The notes beneath the pieces were generated by a model. It did not search any database. It had not been told where the DNA came from and was given only the letters and a program-made list of their open reading frames with translations. A stretch of DNA of 64,000 nt, taken from positions 105,677,001-105,741,000 of the forward strand of contig CM027380.1 of NCBI GenBank assembly GCA_015680905.1, read 5' to 3'. A program made the translations under genes and the position numbers. Positions 22,201-33,199 of this stretch are shown here, piece after piece (the stretch's first letter is position 1; each line of letters starts with the position of its first letter). The DNA is from Coptis chinensis. Its lineage: Eukaryota; Streptophyta; Magnoliopsida; Ranunculales; Ranunculaceae.

Positions 22201-25043
22201 GTGCGCAAAAACTTAATAATGAACAGGAACTTCTGGCAACTCAAAATCCCAAATGACTGTTCTTGGAGCTGTCGGAACATACTCAAAAACAGGAAAGAAG
22301 CAACTTATATTGCTAGGCACCAGATTGGAGATGGAGGTAACACAAAACTATGGCTCTATCCAAATAAGGGATCAAGAGGGATCTAAGCAGTCACTAGTTC
22401 CAGTAACACAACTCCAAAGACTCTTCTAGGGAATTTACATTGTAACACAGACTCAGGCGCAATATACCCGTAAGAACCAGTGACGCATGACCTGGCATTG
22501 TCACTACTTCCCCTTCATGGTTAAATGCCTTTGCTAGTCCAAAATCTGCAACGCAAGGGCTAAAATCTTCTTCCAAAAGAATATTGTTTGATGAAGATAT
22601 GTTAGTCCCTGGCTACTCGAAACACTGTTGTAACCTCTTAGGCCAATCCTACAACACCCCACCTTTGTCTCCATGCAAAACCTCCTACAAGCTGCCATTC
22701 TCCATGTACTCAATCAAAATTCTATAACCTTCACCCACACAGCTAACAACAATTTCACAATATTGCCATGGTTAATCATTCCCAATATCTCCTCTGATGG
22801 AAAAGCCCAATCAGTTTCAGGCTTCTACCTACCAGCCCCAACCCTTTCAACCACAACCATTTGACCGGCTTTAAGCCTCCCCTTGTAAACATTACCAAAC
22901 CATCAAGACCCAAAACTAAATTCTACACTGTTAGTGCATAAAATATACACTCTCCATTGATCCCAATCTATGAAATGATGTCAGCTTCCATGGAAGCAGT
23001 CTTTTCCCGTCAATTGTTCTTCTTTTAGTCTTAACAAACCAGAAAACCAAAACAAGAACCGCTAAAGATAAACAGAAAATTGCCCTAATCAAAAACCAAG
23101 TGCTGGCCTTCGTTTTTGAACATGGAGGGAATGGTTTCAAATCTGGACTACAAAGACCTGCATTTCCAATTAAAGTATAAACATACAAACATAACTAAAT
23201 GCAGGCGGAATTCTTCCTTCAAAACTGTTAGAAGAGAGCATTATATATATTTTCACTTCAAATTCACTAAATCGCTTGGAATCTCTCCAGAAAAGTTCTT
23301 AAAATCATCGAGAAAGTTTAAAACGGGAAAACTCTCGAGTTCACTAGGTATGTCCTGACAAATTCAACACAGTTCAATAGCTCACTCTACTAAGAATTTT
23401 ACCAGAAAACATATTCCCCTGAAGTTTGACAAATATTGCAAATTTTCATTCCCATCATATATTGTGTTGACGCGCACAAAAACTGATTCCTACTTGCATC
23501 ACAAAGGTTTCATCACAAGAAGATCAAATTTTCCATGTGAACTATGAAAGAGTATAATCAGTGCATTTCCAGTCAAAATGAACGTCTTAGAGTAGCTATA
23601 GATGAAAACCAGGCTGTAAGATACTCTGACACACCCCGATCCCCCTCCTTAAGGTATCACTGGGTCTTGTACATTGCAAACAGCCAACAGAGCTAGAACC
23701 TACAAGAGACCTGTTTCATCAAAGGTAAGGACAAGGTCCAAAAAAGGTCAACAATTCAATTGCATTCTTGAACCACCCTATGCTTATTTCTATTTCACTG
23801 TCCGGGGGCGGGGGTTGTTTAAGGACATTTAACTCCAAATAGCAACCTAAGCAAGAAATTTTTTGGTGCCCAAGAATGTCTATTTCTCTCCTTCTACCAT
23901 TTTCTCCCACCTTCATGAGAACTCAAAAATCCAAGCGAGTTCACATAGCAACTGGACCCATTTTTACACTCCTATAGGCACTTATAAAATGCCTAATATC
24001 TCCACATCAAACCAACCAAACAACTAAGCAGAATCCTAATAGGAAGACATCTCAAGCTTCCATCAAAACCATCCAGATGCAGCTTATACCTCCTAGTGAT
24101 GGGCGATGGTTATTGATAGTTCCAATGTATATCGTTTACAGTCAATCAAAGAGCTTGTTAATTGTAATTGAACAAGAACATAGCAGTACTATCAACTCCC
24201 TTTTTATTGCTAGTCATTCTTACTAAATATTCTTCACATTCTTCCTCTTATATTTCTTCTGCACCCCATCTTCCACTTTAACAACATGGGCATATACTAG
24301 TCAATCATCATAAATGGCATTGTAATAATATATTTATCATGGTAACTTTCTTCCTAGAAAAGAAACAATACTCTTAAAGCAGGTAATTGAAACAAAGGTA
24401 ATCAATCAATATAGGTAAGACTAAAACATACCAGTGGACGAAACTCGAAAAGGATTCCATTGTCTCGAATCTTTCTCTTCGGGTGTCGTCTCAGACTCTC
24501 CAACTTCATTCCCACAACTTGGACCATCACATTGTTCTTTCTCTATTCTAGAATGTTTAATAAATTGCCGAAAAACAGTTTCGTCAATACAACTATCATT
24601 CTTCACTCCTCTTTTCACCCCAATACATTCATCATCAAACACTCCAACTACATCTCTCCCTTCCCCCACCAACGAAAAGTGTTTCTGCATTATAAATGTT
24701 TCTTAAAACACGGGGCGTAAAATGAATAGAAAGTTGAAATGATGGAATATACCTGGACTGTTTTTGGTTGGGTAAAATATTTTTTTTCCAGTTTACGGTT
24801 CAGGAAATCAGACAGAGAAATGCATGAGCTCTTTTTTGGTTGTTGTTTAGTCTTTGGCAAAGCTTCCTGGTCAGTGTCCTTGCAAAAAAAAAAAAAAAAG
24901 CAAATAATTAAGAAATGAAAATGAAGTTGGGTAAGAATGAAGAAAGAAAGTTACCTGTTAATGATGGATGATTTGAAGATGAAAGATGAAGGAAGAGGAA
25001 GCTGGCCAATCTCTCTAACTGCTGCTAGTTTTTTTGACTTCAT
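19207..25043 (-). CDS. Plant-specific conserved protein of unknown function, five exons
   Basis: Exons on the minus strand: 25,043-24,955 (MKSKKLAAVREIGQLPLPSS), 24,878-24,753 (ISLSDFLNRKLEKKYF), 24,684-24,432, 19,924-19,796 (LILGDDPKPKPKRRR) and 19,331-19,207 (GSGWWDCDMEGVDSEEVG, ending GGLEWH and stop). The basic KPKPKRRR and the tryptophan-rich tail WWDCDMEGVD match a plant family of about 240 residues with no assigned function. Exons 2 to 5 splice in frame at GT/AG sites. The exon 1-2 join does not: exon 1 leaves two bases and exon 2 starts in phase zero, next to a 16-base A run, so either a small indel or a base-calling error is present. The 4.5-kb third intron holds a LINE and a receptor-kinase relic. 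The call as a gene is firm. Whether it is functional is open. Confidence 0.75.
20072..21960 (-). mobile_element. L1-like LINE, 5' truncated and decayed
   Basis: On the minus strand the reverse transcriptase core is seen at 21,947-21,669 (QGDPISPFLFNVVIEAL, LQFADDTLFLL), then RRLGGWRMKLLSKGAG near 21,500, then the zinc-binding RT tail at 20,668-20,414 (ARILTADQLLHRGTI, CPMCDWFEKKICHLFLHC). The FADD catalytic motif is intact. Frames change several times between 20,670 and 21,420. A T-run at 20,072-20,081 (an A-tail on the minus strand) marks the 3' end. The element sits in intron 3 of the plant gene above. No endonuclease domain is present, so it is 5' truncated. Confidence 0.85.
22090..22400 (+). 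mobile_element. Inverted LINE fragment
   Basis: On the plus strand, opposite to the neighbouring LINE, the sequence reads KKDTLWVQWVRKNLIMNRNFW, then CSWSCRNILKNR and IGDGGNTKLW. This is the linker region between the reverse transcriptase and its zinc-binding tail in plant L1 elements. It corresponds to a segment downstream of the RT, so ordinary 5' inversion during insertion of the adjacent LINE does not explain it. It is probably a separate fragment. Confidence 0.75.
22394..23600 (-). pseudogene. HSL2-like LRR receptor kinase relic
   Basis: From high to low coordinate on the minus strand: remnants of leucine-rich repeats (NNMFSGKI-type words, 23,200-23,450); GNAGLCSPDLKPFPPCSK with a following membrane segment (FCLSLAVLVLVFWFVKTKRR) near 22,990-23,170; a kinase N-lobe piece (NHGNIVKLLLA, ENGSL) near 22,680-22,830; and the activation segment CVADFGLAKAFN at 22,500-22,560. 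The residues fit HAESA-like 2 type receptors. Frames change several times, and most of the catalytic loop and the C-lobe are missing, so it cannot be functional. It lies in intron 3 of the surrounding gene, in the same orientation. Confidence 0.75.
23601..24420. other. Intron sequence without recognisable gene
   Basis: AT-rich part of the long third intron of the conserved gene. The minus-strand frame at 23,719-23,916 has no family resemblance. Confidence 0.4.
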
Positions 25044-26338
25044 CTCTTTTTTCGCGCTTCTGTCTTTTGAGTTTTCAGACTACGACTCAATTTGCCTCAC
25101 TTTTTCAATTACAAAAGCGGTTTTTATCGGCCCGCGTATACACATGTATCCAGATTTGGACCAATGAGAAGCTGCGGTCCACAAATTCGCTCTCTTTTTT
25201 GTTTTCTCCTTTTTATTCTTTATTCTTGGGCTTGGCTGTTAGGCTAAGTCCAATAATGCGCCAAAACACCACATATTACGGAAATTTTGATGGAATGGTG
25301 CGTCAAAACACCAAATATCACCGAAATTCTGATTTAATGGTGCATCAAAATGCTAACCGGGGGCCAATTTCGGATCGGGCGGATAATGTAAGTTATAGTT
25401 TTTGGATAATATATTTTTAATCTAAATATATAAAGCGCCAGAGTTTTAACGAGATAGTTGTGAACCAAACAAGTCTAACCAAACAGGCAGCATGAGTGGT
25501 GGGTAGAAGAAATCTAAGCCAAGATAGAATTTATTTTTTTTTCCACACGCCTTTGAGAATGGCGGCTGGAGAGTCCAAAAATAAAAATCATTTTTTTTAT
25601 TATTTTTTCTTCTAAATCATCGCATTTTAGTATTTTCTTTTAGGTAATTGAGAATGGATTTAACGGAAACATATATGTTTAAGGTTAAAAATAACCACGG
25701 GTTGATGATTGGGAACTCGGGTATACTACGGGTTATTAGGTTAACATGGTGTGGTTTAACCCAAACCATTTATTTGATGGGTTTGGAAAGGTCAACCCTT
25801 AAATGACCAAAAACCTTTTTCCCAATCCAAACCCGCTAATTTACACTATCGGATTATTGTGGTTTAGGTTCGTGTACAAAACTGCCAAACCATTGAAAAG
25901 AGAGTCCCAAATAAATAAAACAAATCCTAGGCACTTAGCGAAAAGCACCTTGGGAACTGTATCGCTCGTTTGTATCTGTTTGTGCTATGCACCTTTCTTT
26001 CCGTTCATAAAAACTACTTATCAAACAAAAATAAAAATAAATAAATGGGTAACGTAACGTGTAGGAAAAAACACGGTACAATGGTTGCTTCTAGTGCGAT
26101 TCAATTCTCCACAACCAGATAAAGATTCCCATACCCTTAAAATTTTCATGTAAATGGCGCTTAGCCAACGCATGAAAACTTTCACAATCAACCAATGGCA
26201 TGTACAGAGCAAACAAACTAAAATCTTGACGCGCCTCCTCAACTCCATACTATACAATTCTAAGTTATCTCAACATTAATTATAATTGATGCCTTTTGTT
26301 TGAGATTACACAATGTCTTAGCTGATAATGCATCTAAA
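25044..26338. other. Intergenic stretch with MITE-like fragments
   Basis: TTAGGCTAAGTCCAATAATGC near 25,240 resembles the end of the Tourist-like MITE at 15,244. It is followed by three diverged repeats of AATGGTGCRTCAAAA (25,290-25,350). 25,690-25,870 is rich in GGTTTAACCC-type words. On the minus strand 26,250-26,090 keeps an open frame of about 50 codons just past the MRS2 stop, family unknown. No gene is called. Confidence 0.4.
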
Positions 26339-29116
26339 TTACGAACTCAACAGCTTCTTCCATCTGGCATAGCCAAGCAGGAGCAGAAAGATCAAGAAAC
26401 AGATAGCCGAGATGACATCTACAAAGGGCCCAAAGACACCGTTGATTTCAAACAATTCGCAAGGAATGTTCATACAAAATATTCCGGCTATAAGAGTCTC
26501 GGCAGCTATGGCAAATGATGCAATGGTTAATGTCAGCTGCAGTTGAATCAGTTCATTTCTCTGGTTGTCAAGTTGAATATTAACATTGTCTTCTGTGTCA
26601 TCAATGTACTCTCGCATCTGGGGATTTAGCAAGAAACCAAGTTGAGACATACAAAAAGGCAACACTTTCAATAAGCCAAATATTAATCGTTTTGACAGTG
26701 AATAGTAAAGTAAATTGATACAGCCATGCACCTTTGAAAATATTTTCGCAAAACAACAATTCATTATAATAAGGTACTTGGTGATAAATATGCAGAGTGG
26801 GGATAACAAAGAATGCATGTAAACATGCTTAAAAAACCTATTACCTACTATCTTCATTAGCAGAAAAAAAAGTCTATGGCTCCTGAAAGCGGCAAGAGCA
26901 ATGTGACCAACAGGGCTTACATGTTTCACCAATTACCCGCTAAGAAAAAGAATAAAGAGTGTCAAAAATTAGCATACATGGGCTTAACAATGTAAGTGAG
27001 CATGCAAGGAACAATCTATGGGAGCATGCATGCAAACCGTTTCACTCTGTTTTCTGCATTGGCATTTTAGGATAAAGGCGTGGATCTTGTATCACCACAG
27101 ATCACTCTGATTTCTAAAGAACACCAACTTCAGCTTCCAATTTCATCACTCACTTTTAGCCAATGGAAATGTAAAAAAAAAAGAGAACCTAAAGAGATAC
27201 GTGGCTGTCATGGGAAGCCATGCACTCATGATGTGCCAGAGAATCGATTGCATTACATAATAGAAACAATTTATCATAATTATAATGATACAGCCGAGAA
27301 GTCATATTCGGAAATCTCAAACAATATTTGATAAAGCAACAAGGGCAAAGGTGGCAGTAAAAATTTGGAACAAACACTTCCCAGATGCGTGAAGCTCCAT
27401 ACACAATTTTTTTTCCTGCCTAACCGCTTTATGCAACTATGTTCTCCACATATTTTTTTTTTATAAAACCAATCAACTTTACAGAAGACATTAACAATAA
27501 TTCGTCCAAACAGAATACAAAACTTCGTACACCAGTGACCAGTCAAACTATATTACCAGAAAACAGAACTCACCAACAAAATTTTGTTACGAGTCCCATC
27601 CAGCTGCATAAAATATGCCTCAAGCAACATCTCCAAATCTTCCACATCATTGTCATCTGAATGGTTGCTAGCAATCAAACTTGCACTCATATTGGAACTA
27701 AGACGACGCAGATTCGGAGCAGCACTGACAATAGTATTTGAAGCTGCAGGTCCCATTAACGCTTCAAACTGTGATTTTCGATCCATTTTCTTGTCAAATA
27801 TAATTGTGCCATATCTTCATTGTCATCTAAAAGATGTTCAATTTCATCTCTAACCTGATGAGAAAAGGTATGTATTAGCCTCTGAAGTAGCTGAATCGGC
27901 AGAAACAGGGAAAAGTACACCACACACTTTTAAATTAATGCTACATTAGAATATAAAAGTAAATTATATCATCATCCCCCAAAAATCCACTTTAAAATTG
28001 TGATACTGTTTTGATCAATCAATACAAGGTCTAACTACTATCAATACTATTTACATTTCACTAAACTAAGCATGAACATATTTTCGAAGCATTAGGAAAA
28101 ATAAAAACCAGTCTATGAAAATTGAATATATACGTATACACTAAGTCTCTAATATATAAAAACTTGAGCCTATTCTTTCTATCTTCATTAGATGAACACA
28201 GAGACATAAAATGGTCATGGCGTTAAAGCAAACAAATTATTTGTTATTGTGTACCATTATGCTACATTGCAATCTCTACAAAAGGTAAATATATACAAAA
28301 CATCATCCATGTACTGTACACAATAAACACACCTTTTGCACGCGAGCCAGAAGACAGGTAAGATTGCTTTTGAGACTCCTCACAAGTTCAAGATTTTTAG
28401 TACTAACATTTCTAGACAATTCATCCAATACAGGATAAGCATCTCTCTCAAGATCAGCTACACTAGAATCCAAAAATGTACATACAACTTCTAATGTAAT
28501 CTCAAGTACTTGAAACTCAAATGGTAGCTCACATTGCAAACCATCTGCTGCTTCAGGTACCGGTAACCATTGCCCACCTGTCGAAGAGACCAATTCTTTC
28601 CCATCTATTTGACAATCCTCATTATTCTTGGGCTGGTTTTTATGTAAAAGCTGTTGCCTCAATTGATCGATGAATGGTAAAACTTCTTGGCATAAAGGAT
28701 CTAATAACAATACTTCTTCCGCTGTCACTATCGCCTTTATAAACTCCAAATTTACAACCATTGCTTTTTCTCTAGCTGCCATCAAAATTATCATATAAGT
28801 TTTTTTTTATTATTATTATTTTTTCTAATGGGGAAGAAAATTTACCAAGAATGTTGGAGGATTGAGAGAAAACAGGACCAAGAATCCTCAAATCTCTAGC
28901 AGGTATGGAAACGCATTTGATGATGGTGCTTTTTTCGCATTCATTCGACGACTTCTGTCTCGCCGAGTCGATTGAACCGCATCCATAATCGGGCACCACT
29001 GGCTTTCTTTTTGGCTTTGGTGGTGGTTGAGGAAGACACGACGGCGTTGTCAATAAGTGGTGGCGGTGGAAGTGGTGGCGGTGGCGGGGCTGATTAGGAA
29101 TTTCTATTAATTTTTT
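26339..29116 (-). pseudogene. MRS2/MGT-type magnesium transporter, broken (unit A)
   Basis: Four exons: 29,116-28,846 (LWMRFNRLGETEVVE, RDLRILGPVFSQSSNIL), 28,775-28,333 (REKAMVVNLEFIKAIVTAEE, DLERDAYPVLDEL), 27,854-27,574 ([38 protein letters not shown]) and 26,617-26,339 (EYIDDTEDNVNIQLDNQRN, two membrane segments, stop). It is closest in feel to MRS2-3/MGT4, a CorA-like Mg2+ channel. Defects: an AATG duplication in exon 1, a one-base loss in exon 3 near 27,770, and the signature GMN loop reads CMN in IAGIFCMNIPC. Each frame break alone would abolish the channel. Its 5' end is joined to CLASP exons. Confidence 0.88.
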
Positions 29117-29296
29117 AGCACAATCAGCAATTTGAGGGAGCACACGCACAACTTTGCAGTTACGCAACATCTGAAATATGAATATTATTTTTATCAAAAG
29201 TAGCATATAGATTAAAAGAAAATAGAAAATTATACAAACAATTTAGTAGTACCATCTTTAAGCAGTTGTCTGCAGATTCAGCAATCACAAGTACAG
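29117..29296 (-). pseudogene. CLASP exon fragments joined to MRS2 (unit A)
   Basis: Exon 29,296-29,253 (TVLVIAESADNC in the CLASP frame) and exon 29,170-29,117 (LRNCKVVRVLPQIADCAK), separated by a GT/AG intron, match consecutive middle exons of plant CLASP, a microtubule-binding TOG-repeat protein. The second exon runs straight into MRS2 sequence. The first is cut at 29,296, where FKBP62 sequence begins. Confidence 0.82.
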
Positions 29297-30190
29297 CTGA
29301 ATGTAACCTTGGGCTTGTCTATAGAGTGCCTTAACATTCGTACTATCAAGTTCTAGCACCTACAAAATTTTTATCGCAACATTAATCCTCAGGCCCCTTG
29401 GTTTGATGTGATTTGAGTTGTAGGTATAAGTTAATCTGCAGTTACCTTTGAGCAAAGCTTCTCTGCTTGTTTGTAGTCCTTTAGCTTCAGCTTGCAAGCT
29501 GCATTATTCAAATTGCAGCTTACCTTCAGAACCTTGGACTGTTTCTTTTCCTCTTCACTGAAGTTGGTGTCATATTCAATAAAATTTCCAGCCTGATTAC
29601 AAGGAGATTTTCATGCAGTTGCAATAAAATGAAATCATCTCTAAGATTATTCGATCCTACTAAAAACTTTCTTACCTTTTCATATCTTTTTGAAGCCTTA
29701 GCATATTTTCCAGCTTTGAATGCTACATTTCTTTCCTTTTTCTCATGTCCCACGATTCTCTCTCCTATTGATAGAAAAGGAAAATTTTAAATTCGCTCAT
29801 ACCAAGCACAATGCAAGAGCCGTACAAAGAGAAATCACACTAAAGATACCTTGACAAAGGATTCAAGCTCAACTTCATAGTATAGTATAATGTGGAATTA
29901 GGGGGAAGAACAACCATTTCTTGCTTGGATTCAGATGAACCGAAACCATCCATATTCTGGAGCAATAGTTGACTCTGCAACCTCCCCTTTCTTCATTGTC
30001 ATGACAGCTCTATCAAGTCCATCAATAACTTGCTCTGCAAAATGTAAAGACTACACTTCAGTATCAAGTTTAATCATGATAACAAAGAAAGCATGCCAAA
30101 TCCAGCCACATGAAAAATTACCTTCATCCATCTTGAACTCAAATGGCCCCTCATCAATCTTCAGGTAAACACAGTTCCATCTTGCAAAAG
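29297..30190 (-). pseudogene. FKBP62/ROF1-type immunophilin fragment (unit A)
   Basis: Exon pieces on the minus strand: about 30,190-30,130 (LKIDEGPFEF), about 30,033-29,930 (QVIDGLDRAVMTMKKGEVAE), about 29,920-29,850 (VVLPPNSTLYYEVELESFV), about 29,750-29,690 (AFKAGKYAKASKRYEK), 29,594-29,449 (VSCNLNNAACKLKLKDYKQA) and 29,360-29,297 (VLELDSTNVKALYRQAQGYI). These are the third FK506-binding domain and the tetratricopeptide region of ROF1/FKBP62, an Hsp90 co-chaperone. Both ends lie inside a CLASP exon: GTTCTTTT on one side, CTGTACTTGTGATTGC on the other. The N-terminal FKBP domains and the calmodulin-binding end are absent. Confidence 0.85.
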
Positions 30191-30550
30191 AACCTGAAAG
30201 CAAGATGACAATGTCAGACAAATGAGATAATATTAAGCTTGGAATGAACATTAGCACATGAATACAGATGGCAAAATGAAGAGATAAAAAGGTTTATTAT
30301 TAAGAAAAATAAATAATTAATCCTTCAATTGAAGAAAAAGGGGAAGGACCTCTTCGTAAAAAACCAAATCTTCTTCATGTTTTCGTTCAATTGTGTAATA
30401 AAAATGAAAATTAATTTTCCGCCACAAGAACTAACTCAAGTTCCTGCCCCTTTTTATCCCAATCAATTTCAATGGTGGGAATGTGGGTTAAGATGCTCCA
30501 GTCCTCCTCTCCCCTACGTTCTCTCCTAGTAATAATAGGGCAGCCGTTGA
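30191..30550 (-). other. NLR 3' flank and CLASP intron-like remnant
   Basis: It contains GGTTCTTTTG and an intron-like stretch homologous to 56,545-56,830 in unit B. It also holds the out-of-frame remainder of the NLR C-terminus (30,430-30,570), which in unit B encodes the last 40-odd residues. Confidence 0.6.
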
Positions 30551-33199
30551 TTACCAATTCGCGAAGCATGTAAGTGGTTTCAACTCCTCTGGTTTGAAAT
30601 CAAGGTATTGGCAACCCCGAAAAGTCAATTGTTGAAGTGACGTGAGTTGGTTTAATCCTCGGGGGAGAGAGGAATGCGGAAAAAAATAGATTGAAAGAGA
30701 TTTGAGGTTGTTGTTGTGGGTGAGGGACATTAACGATTTTGAAAGAACACCTAAACGGCACTGTAATACCAGAGTTTCAAGCCAAGGAGGAAAAAGGTAG
30801 TGCGGTTCCACCTTCAAATTTGGGCAATTACAAAGGTCCAAGTATGTAATATTGGACATCATCGTCCAAGTAGTAGGGAGCGTGGAGCCAACATAGTTAT
30901 ATATTTCCAATCGTTCCAAGCTTTCTTTATGTGGTTGGAGATTTTCAAGAACACCTTCCATCCTTAGTATCTCCTCTTCGCTGCTGACGTGTCCAATATA
31001 TGGCCTATATAACTCATATCCGAAATTCAACATCAAGGTTGAAATGTTTTTCTTTTTCTGCAATTCTGCCTGCTTGGCCTCATTCACACTTTTTACATGC
31101 CTTAACCCCATAATACATAGCCTTCCTTTTAGAAAATTGAGATTTCCTAGTTCCTCAATCCCGGACCCTTTGATGCTTCCATCACTCACAACAAACTTAC
31201 TTAATGTTCGAAGCTGACTCAATCGCTCAATGCCTCCTCGCGGATAATACTTTAAATTCCCAGTGCTTTCAACTTCCAAATGTCTTAGGTTAGAAAGCTC
31301 GCCAATTCCTTCTGGCAGTTTGCAAAGATCATAACACTGGTTAAGCTTCAATATTTGCAAATTAACTAGACTTCTCACTGTCTCAGGCAATTCCTTCAAT
31401 CTTGTGTTGAAAGACAAATTAAGGTACCGAAGATGTAATAATCTACTCACTTCACTTGGAAGTACTTCAAGGCCAGGATCACTATATTTATAACTCAAGT
31501 CCAAGGTCCTAAGACATGTCAACTGGTGTAATGCACAAGGTACCAACGTGGACGATTTGGCTACCAGCGTGCGTAACTTTTTGGCTTCATAGATAGATGG
31601 ATTTTCTACATCATCAACTATCAAATGACGAATCTTTTGACTGATAATTTTCTCATTATTCACCAAAACAGAGCAATCAGCTTTTGTGAGGAACTGGGCA
31701 AAGTCATGTACGAGATCATGCATCTTGCATTTGAAATTTTTTCCATCATCGTCTTTCTCAAAATCTTGGAAGAATGAACGCATCGCCAGAGCATCAAAAT
31801 ACTCGACACCAACCTTCTCTAGCTCTCTTGCTCTATCAGAACCGAGATAACCTTGAGCCATCCATAGCTTCACCAACTGATCCTTCTCCATTTTGTGGTC
31901 TTTTGGAAAGATTGCACAGTACATAAAGCATCGTTTCAAAACTGATGGCAAAGCGTGATAGCTCAACAGAATAGCAGGTAAAAAACCTTCTACTTGTGTT
32001 TCCCAAATGGCACTTTCTAATACACCCATCCAATCTTCTTTTGCTTGTTTGCATCGCATTAGACTTGCTAATGTCTTGACAGCTAGTGGAACACCTCTGC
32101 ACTTCTTTGCGAGTTCTTGTCCAATTCCCTTCAGTTTTTGGCACTCTTCTTCCGATCTTCCGCAAAAAGCTATTTGTCTGAACATGTGCCAACAATCATC
32201 TTCTGATAATTCTACCAGCCTGTGTATATAAGTTGAACCGATCATCTTCGCAACTTTCTCATTACGTGTGGTAATGATGATTTTGCTTCCTCTCTCACCA
32301 CCATTCAGAGATAACTTCAATGGCTCCCAACAGTTGGAATCTTCAGTCCAAACATCATCTAGCATGAGCAAAAATCGTTTTCCTTTTACGGAGTTACACA
32401 AATGCTGATGTAGAAGTTCCCACCCAACCACATTTTCTGGTAGCTTCTCTGTAGTAGCTTGTGCAATGATTTCTCTGGCAACCCTTTCACGATCAAAAGG
32501 ATCAGAAACACAAACCCATATTTTTTTCAGCTCAAAGGCGGTCGTGATAGTTTCTTCGTTATACACTAGCTGCGCAAGAGTTGTCTTGCCAAACCCAGCA
32601 GTTCCAACTATTGACAAGATAGGTGTTGGAACCTGAGTTTCTTGTTGACGAGTCTCACATAGCAGCTTGCCTAGTATCTTTCGTTTGTCATGATCCCGAC
32701 CAAATATCACTGATACATCCACAACAGAGCTAGTGAGTTGTCGAGGTTCCTCATGACTATGACTCTGAACGAGGCCTAGTTGATCCTTGCTAAGAGCAAT
32801 CACATCTAGTCCTTCTCTTATGCCTTTAATCCCATGAGCAATGTTGTGGCGTACACCAAGATGTTTAAAGCAAGCACACAGAGATAACAAGTAGAAACGC
32901 ACCCTATTGGCAACGTGAGGGCCATTAGCAGAAATGAGAATTCGTGTGTTCCATTCATCCAAAACATCCTCTGCATCATACATCACATCTTTGAGCTGTC
33001 CCAACCAAACCTTAACTGCATTATCATGTATTTCCTTCTTTTCAGCGTCTTCAAGCACCGCTTTAACCAAACGGAGCTTAGTCTCGAGGTTTTGTAATTC
33101 TTCACGAACCCCCACCACTAACTGCACCTCTTGTGCAACTTCTATTCGGATGAATGAGGTCAACTGATCCAGGACAACAGAAAGTATCGCTTCAGCCAT
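30551..33199 (-). CDS. CC-NBS-LRR disease-resistance protein, RGA-like (unit A)
   Basis: A single-exon frame of 882 residues from a clear ATG. Coiled-coil domain 1-160 with the EDVID-type DAEDVLDEW at 75-83. NB-ARC: P-loop GTAGFGKTT at 199-207, kinase-2 LLMLDDVW at 277-284, GSKIIITTR at 304-312, GLPL-type CRGVPLAVKTL at 367-377, CFMYCAIFPKD at 424-434, MHD at 493-495. Leucine-rich repeats run from about 545 to the end. Such intracellular receptors bind ADP/ATP and trigger defence on pathogen sensing. Compared with unit B, one base is missing near 30,570, so the last 45 or so residues are replaced by TCFANW and stop. All nucleotide-binding motifs are whole, so it may still be expressed, but the C-terminal change leaves function uncertain. 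Confidence 0.92.
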   Translation of the reverse strand: MAEAILSVVLDQLTSFIRIEVAQEVQLVVGVREELQNLETKLRLVKAVLEDAEKKEIHDNAVKVWLGQLKDVMYDAEDVLDEWNTRILISANGPHVANRVRFYLLSLCACFKHLGVRHNIAHGIKGIREGLDVIALSKDQLGLVQSHSHEEPRQLTSSVVDVSVIFGRDHDKRKILGKLLCETRQQETQVPTPILSIVGTAGFGKTTLAQLVYNEETITTAFELKKIWVCVSDPFDRERVAREIIAQATTEKLPENVVGWELLHQHLCNSVKGKRFLLMLDDVWTEDSNCWEPLKLSLNGGERGSKIIITTRNEKVAKMIGSTYIHRLVELSEDDCWHMFRQIAFCGRSEEECQKLKGIGQELAKKCRGVPLAVKTLASLMRCKQAKEDWMGVLESAIWETQVEGFLPAILLSYHALPSVLKRCFMYCAIFPKDHKMEKDQLVKLWMAQGYLGSDRARELEKVGVEYFDALAMRSFFQDFEKDDDGKNFKCKMHDLVHDFAQFLTKADCSVLVNNEKIISQKIRHLIVDDVENPSIYEAKKLRTLVAKSSTLVPCALHQLTCLRTLDLSYKYSDPGLEVLPSEVSRLLHLRYLNLSFNTRLKELPETVRSLVNLQILKLNQCYDLCKLPEGIGELSNLRHLEVESTGNLKYYPRGGIERLSQLRTLSKFVVSDGSIKGSGIEELGNLNFLKGRLCIMGLRHVKSVNEAKQAELQKKKNISTLMLNFGYELYRPYIGHVSSEEEILRMEGVLENLQPHKESLERLEIYNYVGSTLPTTWTMMSNITYLDLCNCPNLKVEPHYLFPPWLETLVLQCRLGVLSKSLMSLTHNNNLKSLSIYFFPHSSLPRGLNQLTSLQQLTFRGCQYLDFKPEELKPLTCFANW

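Noticed and set aside
25803-26057. 84-codon plus-strand frame
   Set aside because: Low-complexity, overlaps the MITE-like GGTTTAACCC region.
26090-26250. About 50 open codons past the MRS2 stop
   Set aside because: Too short, no family match, likely 3' untranslated sequence.
32915-33167. Plus-strand serine-rich frames opposite the NLR start
   Set aside because: Antisense shadows of the coiled-coil coding region, repeated identically at 59,320-59,572.
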